Below are positions 1-11,180 of a DNA stretch of 64,000 nt, piece after piece (within the stretch, counting starts at the first letter, position 1; each line of letters opens with the position of its first letter). The notes under the pieces are model-generated. The model saw only the letters and a list, made by a program, of their open reading frames with translations. It had not been told where the DNA came from and searched no databases. The position numbers were made by a program, and so were the translations under genes. The stretch spans positions 833,377-897,376 of the forward strand of contig MNCI01026431.1 in the NCBI GenBank assembly GCA_015680685.1. The letters are read 5' to 3'. This DNA is from Gnetum montanum (Eukaryota; Streptophyta; Gnetopsida; Gnetales; Gnetaceae).

Positions 1-247
1 TTTCTACTCAATGATTAAGCAAGGGATGCAATTTGATTTTTTTGCTTATTATTAATATTTTTTGGGGTTCCACACCCTCCAACTATAAAATAAACCTATT
101 TAAATAAATTTGTGACTATCTTGCTTTGTAATGTGACTCTTTCCAAAGAGTCACAACCTTTTACTTATGTATAATATTTGAATGAATTTGAATGTAAGTC
201 ATCAAATATCATCAATCATTATTGGTTGTAACAAGGATAACTCACCN

Positions 248-480
248 ATTTATAACTTAGTGTTTCGTAGTGGTAATAAGCATGTATGGTGTTACTTTCA
301 ATTTCATAATGAGAGAATTTGATTAAACTTTGTTCTTCGTTGTTGTCATCATCATCATCCTATACTTGTCCCAACAAAATGGGGTACAACTTTCAACAAA
401 GCATCAATGAAATCATTCTTGGTGGTCAACCTGTTGTGTCTACTTCCTTTCTTCATATTTGTGAGTATCATCAACCCCTT
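248..480 (+). repeat. Direct repeat, copy 1 (233 bp)
   Basis: This stretch recurs with few differences at 764-996 and has the same length there. It carries an ATC-rich microsatellite followed by a motif close to TGTCCCAACAAAATGGGG. That motif resembles the 3' tail of plant RTE LINEs and their dependent SINEs, as I recall the family, so both copies may be non-LTR retrotransposon tails. Short open frames in both copies encode a Ser-rich 50-residue stretch that I read as translated repeat, not a gene. An undetermined base lies just outside each end (247 and 481). Confidence 0.75.
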
Positions 481-653
481 NTTTATTTTTATTTCCTCTT
501 TATGAAATATTCAAGGTGGTTCAAGGTGCATAATTCATTACATGATCCCAATAATTGCAATGAATGGTTTATGGATAGTCAATGTTATTAACTTAATGAA
601 AGTATAAGGTAATATCCTAATTTAATTATGAATTGTAAGCAAACACTTTAACA

Positions 654-758
654 ATAGTTTTTTCATGTAATTGAAATAGAAATTTTTACTTACGTCCATT
701 GAGATCCCTTGGATCTATCAGACTAGTTTTAAAATAACTTATATATATATATATATAT
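654..758 (+). repeat. Dispersed repeat ending in an (AT)n run
   Basis: Bases 654-749 recur almost unchanged at 1926-2021, where the second copy runs straight into the N gap. The copy here ends in an alternating AT microsatellite (about 740-758), and the gap also begins just after such a run. The microsatellite probably helped to break the assembly. Confidence 0.75.
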
Positions 759-763
759 TTAAA

Positions 764-996
764 ATTTATAACTTAGTGTTTCCTAGTGGTAATAAGCATG
801 TATGGTGTTACTTTCAATTTCATAATGAGAGAATTTGATTAAACTTTGTTCTTCATCGTTATCATCATCATCATCCTATACTTGTCCCAACAAAATGGGG
901 TACAACTTTCAACAAAGTATCAATGAAATCATTTTTGGTGATCAACCTACTGTGTCTACTTCCTTTCTTCATATTTGTGAGTATCATCAACCCCTT
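764..996 (+). repeat. Direct repeat, copy 2 (233 bp)
   Basis: This is the second copy of 248-480, including the ATC microsatellite and the CCCAACAAAATGGGG motif. Sequence similarity stops abruptly at both ends. It could be a local tandem duplication or two insertions of one short element. Confidence 0.75.
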
Positions 997-1474
997 ATTT
1001 TCTACTTATTTATAAGCATTGGTGTGCAATTATTTTGTAGTAGTAAGAGCATAACTATGATTTCTCTTTGGGAGTTAAATATTAGATTCTCAAAGATGTA
1101 ACTTCAAGCAAAAAAGCTCCCACTGAGGTCAAACAATTAATTTATTTTCTAAGGTATTAATTTCTAAGGATAGATAGTTTTCAGCTTCTATTACTGCCTA
1201 TTGATTATTTTTGATTGATGTATTCTTTTGTAAAAAACCCTTTAGTAAAAAATGAAAACCCATGAGGGCACTTCTAAACAAGGGTAAGGTTTGATTCTTT
1301 TCTTACCCTAGAAGGGAGGTTTTTTTTAAGAATTGGTTGTAAAGATAAAAATATAAAAAGACATTTCCAAAATTATTAGATTTTTTCTTAACACTCTTTC
1401 TTTGTTGATCTAATGTACTCAAAATTTTTTCAATATTATTATTCTTTTTTTAAAAAGGTTTACACCCACTTTTT
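997..1474. repeat. No gene; dispersed repeat shared with the right flank
   Basis: No coding signal is visible. Bases about 1045-1100 and 1235-1455 match 57747-57800 and 58180-58390 in order and orientation, with substitutions and a larger insertion in the right-hand copy. I do not recognise the family. Confidence 0.55.
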
Positions 1475-1924
1475 TTGCCATTCATTTATATGAAGAACTA
1501 GATCTTTATTTATTTACAATTTCTATAAATCATCTATTCATAAGAAAAACTCATTCGACCCTAATCTTCCTTTTTGTATTCAAGCTTGGGATCAACATTT
1601 GTAAAGTTTAAACTCTAATAATGAAAATAATTTAATATAAAGGATAAATACTAATAAAATTATCATTACCAAATTCTTCTAAGACTCTTGACTTTTTAGC
1701 TCCAAGTTATGTGTTTGATTCCAAGTAGTTAGCATTGATTTATAAAGTCCTATCAATGTTTGTGTTGGCTATATGCCTAGTAGCTTTAATAGCCTTTGCC
1801 TAACTCCACCTAGCTTAAAAAGAATCTTCCAATATTATTTGTTCACATAATCAACATAAGGATTACATTTAAAAACAGAGATGAGTTATTGGTTTCAAAG
1901 CCTAGTAGAAGTATCTTATTTTAA
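1475..1924 (+). repeat. 450-bp segment duplicated exactly across the gap (left copy)
   Basis: Read base by base, this segment is identical to 2302-2751. All other repeats in the window are clearly diverged, so perfect identity on either side of a sequencing gap points to unmerged contig ends and not to a real duplication. The segment itself has no recognisable gene. Confidence 0.9.
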
Positions 1925-1925
1925 N

Positions 1926-2021
1926 GAATAGTTTTTTCATGTAATTGAAATAGAAATTTTTACTTATGTCCATTGAGATCCCTTGGATCTATAAGGCTAG
2001 TTTTAAAATTCCTTATATATA
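1926..2021 (+). repeat. Small contig piece, second copy of 654-749
   Basis: This 96-base piece is bounded by an N at 1925 and the N run at 2022. It matches 654-749 with only a few differences. It may be a misplaced or collapsed contig end. Confidence 0.7.
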
Positions 2022-2301
2022 NNNNNNNNNNNNNNNNNNNNNNNNNNNNNNNNNNNNNNNNNNNNNNNNNNNNNNNNNNNNNNNNNNNNNNNNNNNNNNN
2101 NNNNNNNNNNNNNNNNNNNNNNNNNNNNNNNNNNNNNNNNNNNNNNNNNNNNNNNNNNNNNNNNNNNNNNNNNNNNNNNNNNNNNNNNNNNNNNNNNNNN
2201 NNNNNNNNNNNNNNNNNNNNNNNNNNNNNNNNNNNNNNNNNNNNNNNNNNNNNNNNNNNNNNNNNNNNNNNNNNNNNNNNNNNNNNNNNNNNNNNNNNNN
2301 N
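2022..2301. other. Assembly gap (280 N)
   Basis: A run of 280 undetermined bases. Reading frames that cross it are meaningless. Confidence 0.99.
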
Positions 2302-2751
2302 TTGCCATTCATTTATATGAAGAACTAGATCTTTATTTATTTACAATTTCTATAAATCATCTATTCATAAGAAAAACTCATTCGACCCTAATCTTCCTTT
2401 TTGTATTCAAGCTTGGGATCAACATTTGTAAAGTTTAAACTCTAATAATGAAAATAATTTAATATAAAGGATAAATACTAATAAAATTATCATTACCAAA
2501 TTCTTCTAAGACTCTTGACTTTTTAGCTCCAAGTTATGTGTTTGATTCCAAGTAGTTAGCATTGATTTATAAAGTCCTATCAATGTTTGTGTTGGCTATA
2601 TGCCTAGTAGCTTTAATAGCCTTTGCCTAACTCCACCTAGCTTAAAAAGAATCTTCCAATATTATTTGTTCACATAATCAACATAAGGATTACATTTAAA
2701 AACAGAGATGAGTTATTGGTTTCAAAGCCTAGTAGAAGTATCTTATTTTAA
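2302..2751 (+). repeat. 450-bp segment duplicated exactly across the gap (right copy)
   Basis: Identical to 1475-1924 and starting at the first called base after the gap. Probably the same genomic locus represented twice. Confidence 0.9.
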
Positions 2752-2954
2752 CCTAGGAGCATTGTTATAGGTTTAATTTTAATGGACCATGCTAAGATGT
2801 TTGCAAACTATGAATGAAATCTTTATGGTTCAATAATAATGAGGTATAAGCTTAGTAGTAAGACTCTTGATTTGGAAGATCCAACTTATAGATTTGATTC
2901 TAGTAGATAATGTTGAGTTATAAAGATATATTTTACCTATATGTATTGGGTATA

Positions 2955-3625
2955 AACTTATCATTATTATGGACAAATTAACAAAGAAAATACAGGATGA
3001 AATTATTTGGTGTATGTTGTTTACAAATGATATTATGGATGTAGATACAACTCTAAAAAATGTTACTATCAAAATAGAGAAATAAAAACATGCTCTAGAA
3101 TCAAAAGGCTTCAAAAATAATAGAAGTAAGACATAATATATGGAATGCGATTTCAATAACAACCTAAACACTAGCAATATAAAAGTAATAATCCAAGGCC
3201 AAAAGGTTCCTCATTATAAGAAGTTACAATGCTATAATTAGATGGTGAAATTGATAAACATATAAGAAATAACATTGAGGTAGGATGGTCAAAATGAAGA
3301 TAGGCTAGTGGTATTCTCTGTGATAAAAAAACCATAATAAAACTAAAGGGAAAATTTTACAGGACAATAATTAGGCATACTATCTTATATGGTGCTAAAC
3401 ATTGTATAATAAAAAAGAGGCATGAATAACAAATTAGTGTGGTAGAAATGTAAATACTTATAAAGATATTAAATGTTACTAGAAGAGATAAATTACCCAA
3501 TGCAAACATTAGGAAAAGACTTGGAGTGGTTTCTATTTCAAATAAGTTAGTGAATGGTGTCTTAGATGGTTTAGACATGTGCCAAGAAGATTAGAAAACA
3601 AGCCTATGAAAAAGGTTACTACATC
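2955..3625 (+). pseudogene. RTE-type LINE reverse transcriptase fragment
   Basis: This is the C-terminal half of a non-LTR retrotransposon reverse transcriptase, broken by frameshifts and stops. In frame 2 from 2969 the peptide has MDKLTKKIQDEIIWCMLFTN, where plant RTE elements have a similar stretch ending in the catalytic FADD. Here the box reads FTND, so both A and the first D are changed. Further matches follow: an LESKGF motif, then in frame 1 from 3241 DGEIDKHIRNNIEVGW, KGKFYRTIIR and an LYGA box, and after another frame change RWFRHVPRR near 3565. The order and spacing fit RTE. The endonuclease and 5' half are absent, as expected for a 5'-truncated LINE copy. Confidence 0.85.
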
Positions 3626-4049
3626 ACTATTATAGAAAATCCATTGAAAGGAAAACTAGAAAAGATAAGAAAAAAAATGATTGAAGATGACATGAAAAAA
3701 TTACAAATAAATAAAAAGATAATCAAAGGGAAAAAAACTCATGTAGTAGAAATTATTTTGTTGGGATAAGGCTAGGATGATTAAGATGATCCAAGAAAGG
3801 GGTTAAGTACTAGAATCACTTTATATTAATTATTTTATCACTACAGATCTTAAGAGTATTGATAAGCTTTTAGCAAATTAATTTTTTTCTACTTTTACTT
3901 TCAAGGCTTCTAGTACATATCTTTCTTGTCTTACAATAGAAGCATATCAAAGTATTATTGAAATAGAAATTACAATGGGAGAAATCAAAGAAATGAGTTT
4001 TAGTTTCATAAATTGTGAAGATCTAAGTTTTGAAGCTTAGGTAGTCTAA
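3626..4049. other. No gene; possible LINE 3' end and spacer
   Basis: A Lys-rich degenerate stretch to about 3800 could be the last part of the LINE ORF, but I cannot support it. Nothing else is recognisable before the LTR at 4050. Confidence 0.4.
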
Positions 4050-5166
4050 TGATCCTTCTAATTGTCCTTAATTTTTAATTAAACTCTTTAAACTTTTATT
4101 TTTTTAAACTATCTTCACTTATCGAAGTACACCACTTCCTGCGGTAGTACACGATAAGCACTAATGCTCTCTTAAAGCTATGTTATCGAAGGTTATGGTG
4201 GTTATAGTAGAATTTGATAGGTTTTGGACATCAATCATCATTGATATTGTGACATAATTTGATATATCTAGAGTATAAGGTAGAGGTAAAATATCTAGGC
4301 ATATCGATTTAGATCATGAGGTTCGATAAAAATCGATACTAGACTTATCAATCTATACTGTGGAGATGGCCAAGCTTAATACCCTTGGAAGTTTATTCAT
4401 ACTGATAATTTGGCAAAGTTTAACATGATCAGAGATAGCCAACCAAAGTTATCAATCCAAATTAAATCCACAGTGCAAGTTAATAATACTGGAAGTCAAA
4501 ACATATTGTAGATGTAATGAAGTTTGATGTGCAACTGTGGGAAGACCAAATTCTTTAGTACCATAGGGATATAGATTGATATCAATTCCCGCAATGTATA
4601 TTGATATGATTATATAATTATCTCTCCTAAATTAATTATTCTAATTGTGTCATTCCCTCAAGTATAAAATAAGCCTTATGCTCAGAGAGAAATGGAGGAT
4701 TCATACCCCCTAAAAATTCCAAGTCATTTTGGAGCAATTCCTAGTTCTTGAAGAAGTGTCAAAGCAGATAATTGATCCTTGTGGTAATTTTTCAACCGTT
4801 GGAGTCCATTGTTAGGTTGTTGAGGTTGCTACATTGTGAAGATTGCAAGGCAAGTTCACAAATTAGGGATATCTTCCTTATGCTCTCTATAAATCATATT
4901 TGTATTTTGTCTTGAAATTGACATAATCATTAAATCTCCATTCTTGAATTTATGTTAGAATTTAGAAAGAGAATTTATGCTTTTGCTTATTAGTGATAGT
5001 CATAAGTGTGGGATTGAATTAGAATTGAATTTAATCACTAGTTTAGTCTTGATATTTCTTTAACTTTCAACCATTCCTTCATGAATATGATATGCAGGTT
5101 GGTCACAGATGAGGTGATATTACTACAATGAAGGTAATCTAGCATGAGATTTTGGCTAGCTCGTCA
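4050..5166 (+). repeat. Element H 5' LTR
   Basis: Starts TGATCC and ends in TCGTCA, directly before the PBS. It aligns along its length with 55851-57157 once a 201-bp duplication in the latter is removed. A TATA box (TATAAAAT, 4663-4670) follows a U3 rich in ATCGAT, ATTGAT and ATCAAT motifs. Confidence 0.9.
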
Positions 5167-5169
5167 AGT

Positions 5170-5187
5170 TGGAACCCTTGACGGGGA
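5170..5187 (+). promoter_or_regulatory. Element H primer-binding site
   Basis: TGGAACCCTTGACGGGGA lies four bases inside the 5' LTR and matches 14 of 18 positions of TGGCGCCGTTGCCGGGGA, the complement of the plant tRNA-Asp 3' end. Confidence 0.7.
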
Positions 5188-5370
5188 GGTCGACAAAAGC
5201 AATCTTCATTAAGGGTTTGGTATAATTTTATTATTTTCTGTAGTTAGATTCTTTTTCCTTTTGAATTAGTGGTTAGTGTTCACCAATAAAGAGGTACATA
5301 TTCTTTCCTTTATTTTTCTATTTTTTATTTCACCTTTTAGTAGTGGTTTTTAACTATTTCTTATGTAAAA

Positions 5371-6728
5371 TGAAAATCAGGAAAATTAAAATTGAGGAAA
5401 AAGTATAGGAGAAATTGCAATAGTAAATTCCTTTAATTCCTAAAACTGAAGAAAGCTATAAGAAGACCACCTTTAAAGCTATAATTGCAAGTGTAGTAAA
5501 AACTATTTGTAAATTCCTAGGACTAGTTGCTCATGATTGTGTTAATGAAGGATGTGCTTGTTAATTCTGAATGACATTTAATAAGAAACTTGAGAACCCA
5601 ACTCAAATAAAACCTTTCTAAAATATTAAAAGTTATTATAAATGCACTGTAGCAATAGATCTAGAATAAATTCTAGAAGAACTTGAATAAGAAAGGATTA
5701 GTCTTGAATTAGACAAATTAAAAAGGCAAAGAAAAACTTCCACTAAAGCTCCTATAACTCTTGAAACTCCCACAAATCCTATAAATCAAAGAGTCTTCAT
5801 CAGTAACCAAGCAGAATTGGAATTTTAATTAACTCATTCAACTAGGAAAAGACAAGAATTCATTTAAAAAAAAATACTAGGAGAATTGATGAGATTTTAG
5901 CCAACTAGCATGTATGTTTAACTCAACGAGTTCATGTTGTAGGACAAATTTTACAACCTTCTATCATAGAAGAAATAATAAAAGAAGAAACTGAAATTGG
6001 AACACCAATAGAAATTTTTAAACCAAGTAAGCAAGTAATTGAATTTTCATTTTCAGTAGCATTCAATCCTCTCCTAGATACTTTAAACATAAGGATGGAT
6101 TTAAAAAATCTTTTTACAGTTGTCTCCCAAGAACAAAATCCTACTATTACTCATATATTAAGTCATATGACCACTTTAGGGAGTACTAATCAATTGATAA
6201 GTGCCTTAAAATTTCAAACTCTTGTTACTACAATAGTAATCTCTGTTTCAATACCTAATCCAATTCTTATCCCAACTACAGGTACTTCCTCATTGACAAT
6301 TATATCCCCATCATATCATGTACCTCTCACAAGATCTCAAAGCTTAATTCCTCTTTCATTTTGCAATATAGCCTCTAATTTTCCTATAGGAGAAGGCCAC
6401 CAAGGTCAAACCTTAGGGAATTTATTAAATTAAAGAATACCTACTATTACTCATGGATAATTACTGTTTGCCCCAAGAAGAAATGTAAAAGTTAAAAATT
6501 TCCATCTATTATCCATATTTAGGGGAACTAATGATGAAGACCTAATAACATATGTTAGAGAATTCAAAATCATGATAGCCATGCTAGAACTCCAAGGAGA
6601 AAGGATAAAAATGATAGCTTTTAAATCCACCTTAAAGGATAAGACTAATTTTTGGCTCCAAACCTTGAGAACCTAGATAGGCTCATGGGATGCATTAAGG
6701 CAACACTTATTCAATGCTTCCTCTCTAA
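5371..6728 (+). pseudogene. Element H gag, 5' part
   Basis: Degenerate Gag. The recognisable part is in frame 2 from about 6470 to 6722. It has an RGTNDEDLITYVREFK segment, then a KDKTNFWLQTLR segment and a WDALRQHLFNA segment, in the order of a plant retrotransposon Gag domain. The region from about 5371 to 6430 is Gag N-terminal or linker sequence with several frame changes, and its start at 5371 is the first ATG in a plausible frame. The frame is cut by element A at 6729 and resumes at 33748. Confidence 0.75.
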
Positions 6729-7589
6729 TGATACATTGTATAGCCTAATGATCTATCATTACATCATGTTGATGTGATCCCATCGATGCATACTCGTCGA
6801 TGCATGATTTTGGTTTGACGCATACATGTTAATGAAGTGTCTAGTTTTGCTTATATAAATGTGCACACCTATTGCATTTATGACATTCGTTCATTCATAG
6901 CTTAGCTGAACTCTTGCAATTTTTTCCTCTCAGAGTTAGAATATTTTCTAAGTGCCCATAGTAGGAGTTGAGAAGTGTACGAATCCTTAATTGAGCACTA
7001 ATGTACTTGGACACCTTAGTCTGAACGACAATAAAGATAAGCTTTCTTGATAAACCTTGCAGCACTTGGAATTAGCCTAATGTTTACTTAATGCATTTAT
7101 TATTCATGTGATTTACTTTAATGCATTTAATTGATTAATTAATATCAGATAATTAATGTAGATAAGTACAACCATCTCAAGCATATGTTAACACATGGTA
7201 ATCCTAGTAGCGCTTAACACTTAGTAACTCAGTAACATTGCAACATGTTTAGGATGTGTATGGTGGATGAGAGTAGATGCTTATGTTAGGATTAGTTAAG
7301 CATTAATTAGTTAATTACTAGATTAATTAAGAATTTAATTACTTTATTTTTATACTTAGAAAAAATAGATGAAAAATTATAAAAATGATACAAATTATAT
7401 GCCTTAGTTACACTTAACTATACCTTTGTACCTCACAAGTGGAACTAGGAAGACAATGATCACATCTGTTAAATTCACTGCCTAGATAAAGTATACTTGG
7501 AGAGATAAAGGCTACGAAATTTGACCTGATTGCTTAGTGAACGTTGGTAATTTGTATGATTAGGTGTAGGGACTATTCATTTCTCATCA
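6729..7589 (+). repeat. Element A 5' LTR
   Basis: Starts TGATACATTGTATAG, aligning with TGATGAACTGTCGTAG at 22920, and ends TCTCATCA directly before the PBS. U3 holds several TTGATG/TCGATG units (6767-6830). A TATA-like box, TATATAAAT, is at 6852-6860, and AATAAAG lies near 7030. Confidence 0.87.
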
Positions 7590-7590
7590 T

Positions 7591-7608
7591 TGGCATTGTT
7601 ACTGGGGA
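7591..7608 (+). promoter_or_regulatory. Element A primer-binding site
   Basis: TGGCATTGTTACTGGGGA matches the tRNA-Asp-type PBS, with most differences being transitions. Confidence 0.8.
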
Positions 7609-7730
7609 ACTTTAGTTAGCTATGTGTGCTATCTAGGAAGTTAGTGAAATTACTAAACGATCACTATAAAAGTATTAATGATTTATATTTTAGAAAATAT
7701 TCATATTTTAAGACACACATCTTATCAAAT

Positions 7731-10128
7731 AAAACATGTCTCTTTCATATAGGACCAAGAGTGCATCACACGATGAGAACATTGATAAGAGAAATGATAG
7801 GATCTATAGTGAAGAAAATTAGAGTGACTCACTAAATGCATGGGTCTTGTATGCTCACTTAGACCCTTACCACACTCAAAGACTATTCAACTAATGCAGA
7901 AAACCCTAGAGGAGATGGAACACATTCTAGAATGAGGAGGGCCTCAAGGGCTAAGACCTTCTCTAAACTTAGAAGAGATACATCAAGGGACCATTGGGAG
8001 AGATATATGAGCCATGGCAATTCTCCCAATTCACCATCTTTCTTTTCCTCTTCCATGTTTAGTTCTAACAAAGATGAACATAGGTATAGAAATAGGGGTC
8101 AAGATGAAGAATGAAGTAGAAATAGACAAGATTATCATCATGAGCATGATCAAGACCATCATCATCAAATAACTAGAAATAAAAATTATTACCACAACAT
8201 GTTTGATGATGATGGAGCCTTGTTGGTTGCTAGGAGGATGACACAAATCATGGAGGTAGTTAGAATACTCCACAGGCATCAAAGGGAAAGTCACATTAAA
8301 AGGCTTAATATGAATAATGTCCCTAAATTTGCTAGAGGCTATAAATCTAATCCACAACATCACTTATAAGCCTTCCATGATGCCTGCACCTTGCAAAACA
8401 TTGAGACTGAGTGGAAAAAGCATAAGCTCTTCCCTAGGACAGTAATAGAAGAAGCTAAAAGTTGGTATAGATCATTGGAACTAGATTTAATCCATTGGTG
8501 ATCAATAATGCTTGCACTTTTCAATGAAAAATACCAAACCTATAAGAAAGTATCCAACTTAAAAAAAAAAAATCTAAGGATGAAAGCAAGAAAATCATGA
8601 ATCCTTGGATAGGGCCTTGGATTGGTACTATTCTCTACTATACAAGCCATGATTTTTCTTACAAAGATCAAATTCTCCACATCATAGATGGGCTTCATAA
8701 CAAAATAAGGAAGACCCTTGGGATCTATGCCCAAGGACGATTATATAAACTAAGAGCCCATCAGATACAAAGGCTAATAGAATAGATGGCAAAAGAAGAG
8801 GGGGAGTTATGTAAAAAAGAGAGTGTAGAGGAATATGACGGGAATCCAGTCCTTCAAGAAAAAGAGGTAGCTCTTGATGAGTTGATTTCACAACAAACCT
8901 TGCCAACATAAGATGTGGGGATTGATGAACGAAAAAGTAACAACCTACTTGAAAATCATAGAGGTGAAGGTGAAGCATGAAGGATCAAGTGATTAAAACA
9001 AGAAGAGGAAAAAGAACAAAGAAACAGATTGGAACACTTATTGGGAAAAAGGGAAGACAATTATAATAGAAGAGGTTACAGACTCAAATACAAAAGAGGA
9101 TGATGAATGTAACATCTATCAATATGTACATCCAAAGGGCTATTGCCTAGTTATTTTACATCTATAAGAGTTTTGGGCTTTTTCTTTGAAACCTAAGTTT
9201 GTGGAAAAGCATAAGCCTAGAAGATTACCTTATCCACAAGGTAATTATAGATAGTCCTACAATTAGCAACACTATCCTAGTGGGACTTTCTATCAACCTC
9301 AAAATTGCTATCAACTATAGTGGAAAAACCCATAATTGTGGGGGGAGGCCATCAACGATCCAACAATACCCTTATCGCCAATTAGAACTATATGGATACT
9401 ATGTTCAACAACCGATTTCTCCAACTGGTTCTACTTTCTCTACCTCAAATCACTACTAACACTCTCCTAAATACCATCAACTTACATCTCCTATGAAATC
9501 ACCATCTAGTGCCTCTTATCCTTCATCATATCCTCCATACTATGACATTTTCTCCCAATATGTGTCACCAAAAACAACACAGGAAGGATGGTTACCACAA
9601 CCTTAATAGAAGAATGCTACTTGTGCTATGAACCTATAAGCAATTGATCATGTTAATAGATCTTTGCAAAAGTCTTGGAAAGGTCCTTTCTTTAGGGTAG
9701 TTTCCACACATGCGAACAAAACTTGTAGATCTATTGACTCATCCAAACTAGTACAAGACCAATTCAGTGCAACACCCTCCCTCAAAATAACATTTTCTAA
9801 TCCTACACAAGATCCAACAACCCTCATCACTCCAACAAAAAACATCGAAGATGAACCTATCACTGTGGAGAGATGGAAGATTTCATGCATTACAAATAAT
9901 GATAAAGAGTGCAGTTGTGGGTCAAAAGTTCAAAGAGTTAACACGATCCCTATTCCAACTGACAACAAACTTAAGGAACATATGTGTGTGCCGAGTCAAG
10001 CCTATGTCATAGCCACTAAACTAATAGATACCCAGTGGCTCAAAAAATGCATGGAGGCATCTAGCCCACTTATTAGTTCTTGTCATGGCCATGAGTTTAG
10101 TTGTGGGGGAGAGCCCCCATCATAAATT
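7731..10128 (+). pseudogene. Element A gag (A/B-type N-terminus)
   Basis: Degenerate Gag starting at the ATG near 7731 (MSLS). A Ser/His/Asp/Asn-rich segment (8030-8200) leads into the Gag core: IKRLNMNNVPKFARGY (about 8295), AFHDACTLQNIE, then KLFPRT and WYRSLE. A second half, readable near 8600-9000, includes a KEEGEL segment, followed by a Gln/Pro/Tyr-rich tail (9300-9620) and a last frame ending in CGGEPPS at about 10125. The N-terminus resembles element B and not C, D or E. Protease, RT and integrase are missing, because the frame runs from the Gag tail directly into the post-pol region after a TQWL motif near 10035. Confidence 0.75.
10095..10113 (+). promoter_or_regulatory. Element A internal polypurine-tract-like motif
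   Basis: GTTTAGTTGTGGGGGAGAG at the end of gag closely copies the motif before the 3' LTR (ATTTAGTTGTGGGGGTA, 22903-22919). The same duplication is seen in elements B, C and D. The function is inferred from similarity only. Confidence 0.55.
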
Positions 10129-10129
10129 A

Positions 10130-11085
10130 AGAACTAATGAGTGCATTTTTTCTTTTTTATTTTACAATGCTCTTAGTACATTTGCTTTTTCTTGAATATT
10201 TTACAATTTCTTCTATATTCTCCCTTGTTTAATTTGGATTTTTCCTATGTTTTTGTTTCTTTATTGCCACTAGGACTAAGTGCAATTATAGCTACCAATT
10301 GATGGTGGTTTTTATTATAATGTTATTTGATTGCTAATGTTTGGATTCTATCCTTGAATTTTGATGTTACTAATTGACACCATAGAGTTATGTGGGTTAG
10401 TGGATGACATGGACTGGAAGTGGATGTTCTTGTGTTTCAGAGGGAGAAAAAAGTCTAAGTATGTTAATGTGGGGTCACTAGAAGTGGATGGTCTCAATTC
10501 AGATAGGGAATGGACGTTATTAGGTCATTTTAGCCACACACTCCACAAGTGACTTTGTGTGACCATTATAAGAGACTCCATTCTATTATCTCTCTCATCC
10601 ATCTATTTCTCTCCATTACTCACCTCATTGCCTCTTTTCATGATCATTTCATTGTATTTAGTTGTTAATGGTTTTTATTCATTGATAGTTTCTTGGTGAT
10701 TTGGTCCTTAACTTTTCACAACCATTAGTCATCCATGGGATCCATGGACTCCTTGGTTTGAGGACATGTAAGGGCACTAAGGGCATAATCTTGCTATGGG
10801 GAGGATCCACTTGCATTCTCTTTGGTTGGGTTAGTTAAGTTCCTCATCCCTTAGGCATTTTTGCAATCAAAACCTTCTAAAGACCGCATTGATTGTATCT
10901 AGCTTTGCACTCCTTCCTTAATTAAGAATTCTCCAATAAAAATCTCATTTTTTGTGAATTATCTATCCTTCTTCAAGCATTCCATCATGTTCTAGACTTC
11001 TCTAGCTTCCTCTGGACTCCAATTTTATGCAAAAATTTCTTGTTTTTCCTTCATTTTTTCATGGTAAAAATTTTGTTCTTTAGCC
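10130..11085 (+). other. Element A long non-coding interval
   Basis: No ORF is conserved here. Several blocks match the same interval of elements B, C and D, including a CCATGGACTCCTTGGTTTGA stretch near 10740 and an earlier T-rich segment. Conservation among elements suggests a structural or regulatory role, but none is shown. Confidence 0.6.
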
Positions 11086-11180
11086 ACGTTGATAGGACCT
11101 TGTCAACATGGTCTTCTACATCAATGTAACCTTGTTAATAGGACCTCATTGACATAGCACAAAAAAACCTATATATATGT
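11086..11180 (+). promoter_or_regulatory. Element A internal U3-like promoter block
   Basis: Units of the type TTGATAGGACC and TTAATAGGACC, with inverted TCAACATGGTC and a GACATAGC tail, are followed by TATATATATGTGCA (TATA-like, 11170-11178). The nearest relatives are the LTR promoters of A and E: E has TTGATGTGACCCTGTTGATG and then TATAAATATGCACAC. The bases after the TATA-like box also match E, ending in TTTTTGNCATTTT. The block lies about 440 bp before the 3' ORF. Confidence 0.55.

Noticed and set aside
319-1101. Two similar short Ser-rich open frames (319-591 and 835-1101)
   Set aside because: They are translations of the 233-bp direct repeat with an ATC microsatellite; the frames diverge right after the repeat ends.
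1966-2328. Open frames across the N run
   Set aside because: Artefacts of undetermined bases.
2830-3578. Minus-strand open frames opposite the LINE fragment
   Set aside because: The plus strand carries recognisable RTE motifs; the minus frames are hydrophobic shadows of AT-rich sequence.
5170-5187. H using a different primer tRNA from the other elements
   Set aside because: The site still matches 14 of 18 positions of the tRNA-Asp type, so divergence by mutation is the simpler reading.
6729-6760. Start of the element A LTR at 6749 (second TGAT)
   Set aside because: The start at 6729 aligns better with the 3' LTR (TGAT, then TTGTATAG versus CTGTCGTAG).
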